Below are positions 41,634-47,100 of a stretch of DNA of 47,100 bases, one piece after another (positions within the stretch are counted from its first letter, which is position 1; every line of letters starts with the position of its first letter). The stretch is taken from assembly GCA_964448935.1 (NCBI GenBank), contig CAYVBE010000010.1:1-47100 (forward strand), read 5' to 3'. Both the position numbers and the translations under genes were made by a program. The stretch comes from CAYVBE01 sp964448935 (lineage in GTDB: Bacteria; Planctomycetota; Brocadiia; SM23-32). The notes below the pieces were generated by a model. That model searched no databases and was not told where the DNA came from. It saw only the letters and a list, made by a program, of their open reading frames with translations.

Positions 41634-43640
41634 ATGCGAAAAACCGGGATTGGCCCGTTTGTGATGGCGTTGATGGTTTTCGGCACCGGCATTTGGGGCG
41701 CCGAAGGGGCCGTGGGGGAGAGGCGGCTGCTGGAGCCGGTCCTCGACACGCCCCTGCGCGCCCCGAGTATCTGTCGCGGGCCGGACGGGACGTACTACCT
41801 GACCGGGACATCCTCGAAAGATGACCTCGGGGAGGATTTCCGGAACAACCGGGGTGTCCGGCTCTGGAGGTCGGAAGACCTTGCGAACTGGGAGGACATG
41901 GGATGGGTTTTCGATCTGCCCGAGGCGGGCGGTATCGGCTACCGGTGGTACGGCATGTTCCGCAACCATCACGCACCGGCCGACGTGCCCGGCGCCCGGC
42001 GCAACCTGCGCGGTCTGACATCGCCCGAAATACACTACCTGAAGGGCACCTTCTGGATCGCCTTCTCGCGGAACGGTTACGGCACCGCGCTGCTCAAGAG
42101 CGCCAGTGGCCGCGCCGAGGGACCGTATGAGCTCCACGCCTACGTCACGTCGCTGGGCGACCACCCCTCGATATTTCAGGACACCGATGGCAAAGTGTAC
42201 TGGCTGTGGAGCCCCTCGTGGATTGCCGAGATGAAGGAGGATATGACCGGGCTGGCCGGGCCGCCCCGGCTGCTCGAGTGCGCGCCCAGAAGCCCGATGG
42301 GCGACGATGTGCTTCTCGGCGACCGCAACCCTTTCCTGTTCAAGGCCGATGGCGCCTACTACCTGACCATGGCAGATGCCCGCGAGCGGCTGGGGATCAA
42401 CACCTACGACACCATGGTTGGACGGTCGGAAGAGTTGTTCGGCCCCTACAGCGAACGCGAGATCATGGTGCCGCACGGCGGGCCGACCACCGTTTTCCAG
42501 GACGACCGGGGCACCTGGCGGGCCACCTTTTGCGGCCGGGACTACTACGCCGCCTTTCGGGACAGGCCCGGCATCGTGCCCCTCACCTGGGTGAGCAGCC
42601 GCGATCGGAAGGGCCACAACGCCAACCTCTACAGCCCCACGCCGCTGCCCCGCTGGCGTAAGGAGGTCTATACCGTCCGCGGGCCGTGGTGGAGGCTGCG
42701 ACCCCTCATCTCAGAAGAGGGTCTCCACATCCGCGACATGAACATGACCCAGGCGCCGGACGGCTGTTTCTATTTCACCGGATCGGTGCACGGCGAGCGG
42801 TATAAGGGCCGCCTCGTGATCTTCAAATCCCGCGACCTGCAGAACTGGGAGGAGATCGAGGTCTACCGCTTCGAGGACGTCGAGCAGGTCTCCCCCGAGC
42901 GCCGGGCCTACCGCAGCGACGCACTCGGGGACTGGTGCAACTACTTTATGGATACGGAGATCCACTACATCGAGAAGGAGGAGACGTTCTTCATCTACGC
43001 CGGGGTTTACGGGGCGAAGGGAGTGGCCGAGCCCGGGGGCTGCACGCTGCTTCTGCGCAGCACCAGCGGGAAAGCCGAAGGGCCTTACGAATACTGGGGC
43101 AGAGGCCCCAGCCAGGCATCGTTCTGCCAGACCGACGACGGAACTGTCTACGCCACCATGGGCGGCACGGCCATCTACAGGATGAACCCCGACATGCGCG
43201 GCTGGGAGACCGTAACCCGCTACGCCGTCCCGCCCGGAGGAGGCGGGCTGTGCGAGGATGCGGGCGCGGACCTGATCCGTATCAAGGACCGGTGGGTGCT
43301 TTTCACGACGGGCATCAGCGGCGGCCACTGGTGTAACAACCCCGCCGGCGGCACGAGCCTGCTGAGCTATGACTTCCACTACCTGACCGCGGAGAGCCCC
43401 GAGGGTCCCTGGTCGCTGGGCGCCACGCCCGGCGTGCCCTTCGGCGGGCACGGAGGCGTGTTCCGGGGGCTGGACGGCCACTACTACGCGGTGGTCTGGG
43501 GAGACGATTTTTATGCGCCGTTCCACGCCAAGCCGGGTCTGGTGCGGCTGAAGACCGAGATGGTCGGGGGCCGCCTGCGCATAGACGTGGACGAGGACTG
43601 GACGCCCGCGGATTACCGCCCACCCCGCGGGAGCCGCTGA
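41634..43640 (+). CDS. exported double GH43-like propeller protein
   Basis: A 668-residue paralogue of the protein at 31776, with signal peptide MRKTGIGPFVMALMVFGTGIWGAEG. In the first propeller the base position is Ala43 (RAPSICRGPDG), the second acidic block reads GDHPSIF with His where Asp is usual, and DRNPFLFK replaces the EGP block. The second propeller starts near 366 with IRDMNMTQAPDGCFYFTGS, where Asp is kept, and later has FMDTEIHYIEKEETFF. The N-terminal half closely resembles the single-domain protein at 30754, whose RAPSICRGP is the same. GAGGGAG precedes the ATG. It is the last gene of block 2, ending just before the third ACACGTGT promoter. A sugar-binding or altered-activity role is plausible for the first half. 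Confidence 0.72.
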   Translation: MRKTGIGPFVMALMVFGTGIWGAEGAVGERRLLEPVLDTPLRAPSICRGPDGTYYLTGTSSKDDLGEDFRNNRGVRLWRSEDLANWEDMGWVFDLPEAGGIGYRWYGMFRNHHAPADVPGARRNLRGLTSPEIHYLKGTFWIAFSRNGYGTALLKSASGRAEGPYELHAYVTSLGDHPSIFQDTDGKVYWLWSPSWIAEMKEDMTGLAGPPRLLECAPRSPMGDDVLLGDRNPFLFKADGAYYLTMADARERLGINTYDTMVGRSEELFGPYSEREIMVPHGGPTTVFQDDRGTWRATFCGRDYYAAFRDRPGIVPLTWVSSRDRKGHNANLYSPTPLPRWRKEVYTVRGPWWRLRPLISEEGLHIRDMNMTQAPDGCFYFTGSVHGERYKGRLVIFKSRDLQNWEEIEVYRFEDVEQVSPERRAYRSDALGDWCNYFMDTEIHYIEKEETFFIYAGVYGAKGVAEPGGCTLLLRSTSGKAEGPYEYWGRGPSQASFCQTDDGTVYATMGGTAIYRMNPDMRGWETVTRYAVPPGGGGLCEDAGADLIRIKDRWVLFTTGISGGHWCNNPAGGTSLLSYDFHYLTAESPEGPWSLGATPGVPFGGHGGVFRGLDGHYYAVVWGDDFYAPFHAKPGLVRLKTEMVGGRLRIDVDEDWTPADYRPPRGSR

Positions 43641-43653
43641 AGCCCGGGCGCAT

Positions 43654-43690
43654 TTGACCGGGCGGGGTTTTGACCGTACATTACACGTGT
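43654..43690 (+). promoter_or_regulatory. promoter with ACACGTGT operator, block 3
   Basis: TTGACC at 43654-43659, a 17-base spacer, TACATT at 43677-43682 and ACACGTGT at 43683-43690. Here the palindrome extends to TTACACGTGTAA, 12 perfectly symmetric bases. The start codon at 43728 is about 40 bases downstream. A second TTGACC within the spacer (43670-43675) is too close to the -10 box to serve as a -35. Confidence 0.78.
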
Positions 43691-43727
43691 AAAGAACCGA
43701 TCCCCTGCTCGCACGGAGGCTGGACCT

Positions 43728-44684
43728 TTGATCTACCCCAAAAAGGACGTGCTGGTGCGGCATCCGGACAACCCCATCGTGACCCCCGAGGACATGCCGG
43801 CCGCCTGCATGGCCGTCTATAACGCCGGCGTGACCAAGACCCCCGAGGGCGAATACGTGATGGCCAGCCGGTTCGAGTCCGGTGACAAGGTGCAGTATAT
43901 CTGGATGCTGCGCAGCGAGGACGGCGTGAACTTCACCCCGGATCCCGAGCCGCTGGAGTTCGTCGGCGACGAGGAGCAGATGGCCGAGTTCGAGCGGTGC
44001 ACCAGCGCGGCGGGCTCCGGCCTGAATGCCTGGTGGGACCCGCGCATCAACCCGCTGGAGGGCACCTGCTACCTGACCTTCGCCGCCAATTCCACCCAGG
44101 GCGTGCGGATCGGCATCGCGCGCACGGACGACTTCAAGACGGCCGAGCCGGTGTGCTTCCCCCTGCCCATCCACAACTACGACGGCGTGCTGTTCCCGGA
44201 GAAGATCAACGGGGAATACTGGATGCTCCACCGTCCGGTGGGGCAGTGGGGCCCGACGTGCATCTGGATTGCCTCCTCCCCGGACCTCCAGTACTGGGGC
44301 AACTGCCGGCCGATCGCGCGGCCCCGGCACTACTGGGAGAACGCCAAGATCGGCGCCGGCTCCCCGCCCGTGCGCACCGACGAGGGCTGGCTGATCATCT
44401 ATCACGGCGTCTTCCCGCACACCAACGGCAAGAACTACTCCGCCGGTGCTATGCTGCTGGACCTGGAGGAGCCCTGGAAGGTGGTGGCGCGGACGGACAC
44501 GGCGCTGCTGTTCGTCGAGGAGGAATACGAGATGATCGGCCAGGTGCCGAACGTCATCTTCCCCGGCGCGCTGATCGTCGAGCCCGACCGCACGGTCAAG
44601 GTCTATTACGGCGCCGCCGATTACGTCGAGTGCCTGGCCACCGGCAACCTGGACGACCTGATCGAGGCGTGTTTCGAGCTGTAA
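43728..44684 (+). CDS. GH130 family beta-mannoside phosphorylase/hydrolase
   Basis: A 318-residue enzyme of family GH130, which cleaves beta-1,2- or beta-1,4-mannosides, usually with phosphate to give mannose 1-phosphate. WWDPRIN holds the catalytic Asp104. HNYDGVLFPEKI, GAGSPPVRTDEGWLIIYHGV and GAMLLDLEEPWKVV are characteristic, as is the tail VKVYYGAADYVECLATG. No signal peptide is present, as expected for an intracellular phosphorylase that saves ATP on imported mannosides. The start is TTG (43728), eight bases after GGAGG at 43715-43719; no in-frame ATG lies near. The gene is directly behind the third ACACGTGT promoter and gives the best clue to the substrate: a mannose-containing glycan or oligosaccharide. 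Confidence 0.9.
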   Translation: MIYPKKDVLVRHPDNPIVTPEDMPAACMAVYNAGVTKTPEGEYVMASRFESGDKVQYIWMLRSEDGVNFTPDPEPLEFVGDEEQMAEFERCTSAAGSGLNAWWDPRINPLEGTCYLTFAANSTQGVRIGIARTDDFKTAEPVCFPLPIHNYDGVLFPEKINGEYWMLHRPVGQWGPTCIWIASSPDLQYWGNCRPIARPRHYWENAKIGAGSPPVRTDEGWLIIYHGVFPHTNGKNYSAGAMLLDLEEPWKVVARTDTALLFVEEEYEMIGQVPNVIFPGALIVEPDRTVKVYYGAADYVECLATGNLDDLIEACFEL

Positions 44685-44747
44685 ACCGTCGTTCGGTAAT
44701 GACCGGGCGATTATCGGCACGCGGAACTCCAAGATGGGAGGTGCACG

Positions 44748-45899
44748 ATGAAACGATTGGTTCTCGCCACAACTATCATCGCGCTACTGTGCCCGTTCGC
44801 CTTCACGGTCGAGGAGACCGAGGGAGGCGGCGGGAAGAGGGACAGCCTGCGGGTGTTCTACCTGGCCAGCGGCCTCACCGGCTGCAGCCAGCCGGAGTGG
44901 CACGGGGAACTCGGTGCGAGCGCCGGTAAGGAGTGGGTCTGTAACTACCTGCTGGCCCGCTCTCAGCTTTGGTCGCACTGCGAGGAGCTCGCCGTGGACA
45001 AGGCGACCGTTTCGGCCGGCCCGGAGGGGAAGGCAACCGTGGACCCTCAGTCCATCGATTCCGCCACCTTCGGTGCGAAGAACGAGTTTTACAAGCCCGG
45101 TCCGTGGGAGGCGCTCCTGCTGGAGGCGTCCGGAACGCCGCTCGAACAGACGGTTACCGAGCTATGGGGCGGGCGGGTAAAGTTCGACGAGCCGACCGAC
45201 ATCGGCGCCACCGCGAGCGCGGTGAAGATCATGGAGCTGCAACTGAAGCTCAACCGGGAGAGCCGGTTCTACATCCACGCGACCTGGCCTCGGATACCGG
45301 TCGGCAAAGTCCCACCCGAGGACGAATTGCCGGAATGGGCCAAAGCGGAGGGCACTTCAGTCAACCCCCGCGAGTTTCCACGCCGCGAGGAGTTCGACTA
45401 CGAGCAGGACTGGAGCAAGGTTACGTACTCCCTGACCGACCCGCGCGGGAAGCACAACCGGGACTGCCGGGACTACTTCTACCAGCACTTCGAGACGCTG
45501 AAGGAACGGTTCCCCGAACTGTGGCAGCAGGGCAGGCTGCAGATGATCCCCACCGGCAACGTGCTGCTGGTGCTGGAGAAGAAGATGCGCGCCGGAGAGT
45601 TCCCCGGCGTGGAAACCGTCAACGACTTCTACACCGACACCCAGCACCTGCGGGCGGGCCTGCCGCGCTACACCGTGGCCGCAACCTTTTACGCCATCCT
45701 GTTCGAGGAACCCCCCGACGCGCTCGATTGGACCATCTACAACCATCCGGAGAAATACGGCGACGACCCGGCGCACAACGAGGGCGAGCTTCTGGAGATC
45801 ACCGAGGAGCGCGCCCGGATCGTCAACAACACCGTCTGGGACGTCGTAGCCGGCCACCCGCACAAGGGCATCCCGGCCGCGGCGCAGCCGGCGGAGTGA
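44748..45899 (+). CDS. exported SGNH-like paralogue with altered nucleophile block
   Basis: A 383-residue protein with a signal peptide (MKRLVLATTIIALLCPFAFT), paralogous to the protein at 9366. Shared parts are the strand LRV at the mature N-terminus, (D/H)-x-x-x-H-R-AGLPRYT in the C-terminal half (DTQHLRAGLPRYTVAATF), the ALD-x-x-(I/V)YN segment and the closing ITEERARIV..TVWDVV. The AFGNS block of the first copy is replaced by YLASGLTG, so the likely catalytic Ser is gone or displaced, while the Asp-x-x-His pair is kept. Either the Ser in LASG serves, or the protein is not an esterase. GGGAGG precedes the ATG. It is the second gene of block 3, 63 bases after GH130. Confidence 0.6.
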   Translation: MKRLVLATTIIALLCPFAFTVEETEGGGGKRDSLRVFYLASGLTGCSQPEWHGELGASAGKEWVCNYLLARSQLWSHCEELAVDKATVSAGPEGKATVDPQSIDSATFGAKNEFYKPGPWEALLLEASGTPLEQTVTELWGGRVKFDEPTDIGATASAVKIMELQLKLNRESRFYIHATWPRIPVGKVPPEDELPEWAKAEGTSVNPREFPRREEFDYEQDWSKVTYSLTDPRGKHNRDCRDYFYQHFETLKERFPELWQQGRLQMIPTGNVLLVLEKKMRAGEFPGVETVNDFYTDTQHLRAGLPRYTVAATFYAILFEEPPDALDWTIYNHPEKYGDDPAHNEGELLEITEERARIVNNTVWDVVAGHPHKGIPAAAQPAE

Positions 45900-45948
45900 G
45901 CGCCGCCCCGGCGGCAACACACGGAAAAACTGGAAGGCAGACCAGGCG

Positions 45949-47100
45949 ATGAGCATTCTGCACAATGGCCGTCTTTTGCTCGCACTGGCGCTCATAATGA
46001 CCGTGTTCCATGGATTTCGATGTGAGGGAGCGCAGATGAACCGTGAAGAGCGTCCCGTGAAACCCGTCCTCGACGTGCCACTGCGCGACCCGTCGGTTTG
46101 CCGCGGACCCGATGGCATCTATTACCTTACCGGGACGCTCTCGGAAGGCGACCGGGGCATGGATTTCCACAATAACGCGGGCATCAGGCTCTGGAAATCA
46201 CCCGACATGGAGAGCTGGGAGGAGGTGGGCCTGGTCTGGGACCTGTCCGAGGACCCCGACCCGTGGCAGATGTGGGGCCGGATGTGGCACAACATCCCGG
46301 AGACCCCGGATAGCCCCCTGGCGCGCGGCGTGCAGGCGCCCGAAATCCATTACCTGCGGGACACCTTCTGGATCGCTTACTCCATGAACGGCCAGGGCAC
46401 CGCTCTGCTGAGAAGCACCTCCGGGGAGGCCGGGGGCCCCTACGAGCAGGTGGGCCGCGTGACCACGCGCGGCGGCGATGCCTCGCTTTTCGAGGACGAA
46501 GACGGCAGCGTCTACTGGCTGTGGGGCGCGGGCTGGATTGCGAAGATGCGGGACGACATGCGCGGGCTGGCCGAGTCGCCGCGGCTGCTGCGGCCCGATC
46601 CCGGCGGGAAGCACGGCATGGCACCGCTGCGCGTGGGTTCCGGTGGGACCTTCCTGTTCAAACACGCCGGCAAATACCGCCTGACCTGCGCCGACTACAC
46701 CGAGCGGCTCGGCGGCAGCGCGTGTCACGACACCTTCGTGGCCTCGGCGGACGATATCTATGGCCCATATAGTCCCCGGCGCCTGATGGTGCCCCACGGC
46801 GGCCCGACCACCGTCTTCCGCAACGGCGACGGCGGGCTGCACGGCACCTTCTGCGGCGGCGACCGCTTCGCGATGTTCCGCGACCGGGCGGGCATTGTGC
46901 CGCTCTACTACGATGGCTTCCTGAAGCACGTGCGCAAGGCCACGGACATCATCACGGAGAGCGGCCCGGTGGCGCGGCTGGAGCCCATCGAGCTGCCGGG
47001 CGACTACGGCGGCATCCGGGACCCGCAGATACTGCGCGCGCCGGACGGTTACTACTATCTGACCGGCACCACGGGCAAGCAGACGCTCCACGTGCCCGGC
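45949..47100 (+). CDS. exported GH43-like propeller protein, cut by the window edge
   Basis: The first 384 residues are visible; the 3' end lies outside. A hydrophobic N-terminus (LLLALALIMTVF) suggests a signal peptide. In this copy the first propeller keeps Asp47 in RDPSVCRGPDG and Asp in GGDASLFEDEDG, unlike the paralogues at 30754, 31776 and 41634, but the acid block reads SGGTFLFK without Glu. A second propeller begins with GGIRDPQILRAPDGYYYLTG, so the whole protein should be near 670 residues. Two starts are possible: 45949, giving the signal peptide, and 46036, which has the stronger ribosome site GAGGGAG but would lose it. The first is preferred because all relatives here are exported. 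Confidence 0.72.
   Translation, partial: MSILHNGRLLLALALIMTVFHGFRCEGAQMNREERPVKPVLDVPLRDPSVCRGPDGIYYLTGTLSEGDRGMDFHNNAGIRLWKSPDMESWEEVGLVWDLSEDPDPWQMWGRMWHNIPETPDSPLARGVQAPEIHYLRDTFWIAYSMNGQGTALLRSTSGEAGGPYEQVGRVTTRGGDASLFEDEDGSVYWLWGAGWIAKMRDDMRGLAESPRLLRPDPGGKHGMAPLRVGSGGTFLFKHAGKYRLTCADYTERLGGSACHDTFVASADDIYGPYSPRRLMVPHGGPTTVFRNGDGGLHGTFCGGDRFAMFRDRAGIVPLYYDGFLKHVRKATDIITESGPVARLEPIELPGDYGGIRDPQILRAPDGYYYLTGTTGKQTLHVPG

Noticed and set aside
1..47100. CRISPR arrays, tRNA or rRNA genes, insertion sequences and phage genes
   Set aside because: No regularly spaced repeats, cloverleaf-like or rRNA-like stretch, transposase or phage protein was recognised on either strand.

Overview
The window is about 47 kb of GC-rich bacterial DNA, almost entirely coding. 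From position 3608 to the right edge every gene lies on the + strand; only one gene, an acyl-CoA synthetase at 1334-3424, is on the - strand. Tat-exported and leaderless type I sulfatases, several GH43-like propeller proteins, large signal-peptide-bearing PQQ-like propeller proteins and a Gfo/Idh/MocA-aldo/keto reductase fusion are typical of glycan-degrading Planctomycetota, Lentisphaerota, Hydrogenedentota or Armatimonadota. No rRNA or other marker is present, so the phylum is an inference.

Left part (1-9074), mostly cytoplasmic genes: an ADP-ribosylglycohydrolase-family protein, a fused ADP-forming acyl-CoA synthetase, a thymidylate synthase-family protein with its own promoter, the dehydrogenase/reductase fusion, a uroporphyrinogen-decarboxylase-like protein and a sulfatase.

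Right part (9189-47100), a glycan-processing locus in three transcription blocks. Each block starts with the same promoter module: a -35 box (TTGACA or TTGACC), a 17-bp spacer, a -10 box, and directly against it the palindrome ACACGTGT. Block 1 (9189-17894) encodes an SGNH-like exported protein, a very large GH2 enzyme and a methyltransferase-like/PQQ-propeller protein. Block 2 (17929-43640) encodes a GH9-like enzyme, two more methyltransferase-like/PQQ proteins around a Tat sulfatase, a PHP-type metal hydrolase, GH43-like proteins, a GH57-like enzyme, a further sulfatase, an unknown protein, a clan GH-A enzyme and an NHL-type propeller. Block 3 (43654 to the edge) encodes a GH130 phosphorylase, a second SGNH-like paralogue and another GH43-like protein cut by the window edge.

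Together the genes suggest that a sulfated, mixed-linkage polysaccharide is opened outside the cytoplasm by GH2, GH9, GH-A and sulfatase activities, with oligosaccharides finished inside by GH130 and GH57. No SusC/SusD pair, ABC or MFS transporter, regulator gene or sulfatase-maturing enzyme is seen, so uptake, control and maturation must be encoded elsewhere. The most unusual elements are the shared ACACGTGT promoter module, the three exported proteins that join a methyltransferase-like fold to a PQQ-like propeller, and a set of enzyme-like proteins (GH43-like, GH9-like, SGNH-like) in which expected catalytic residues are replaced.
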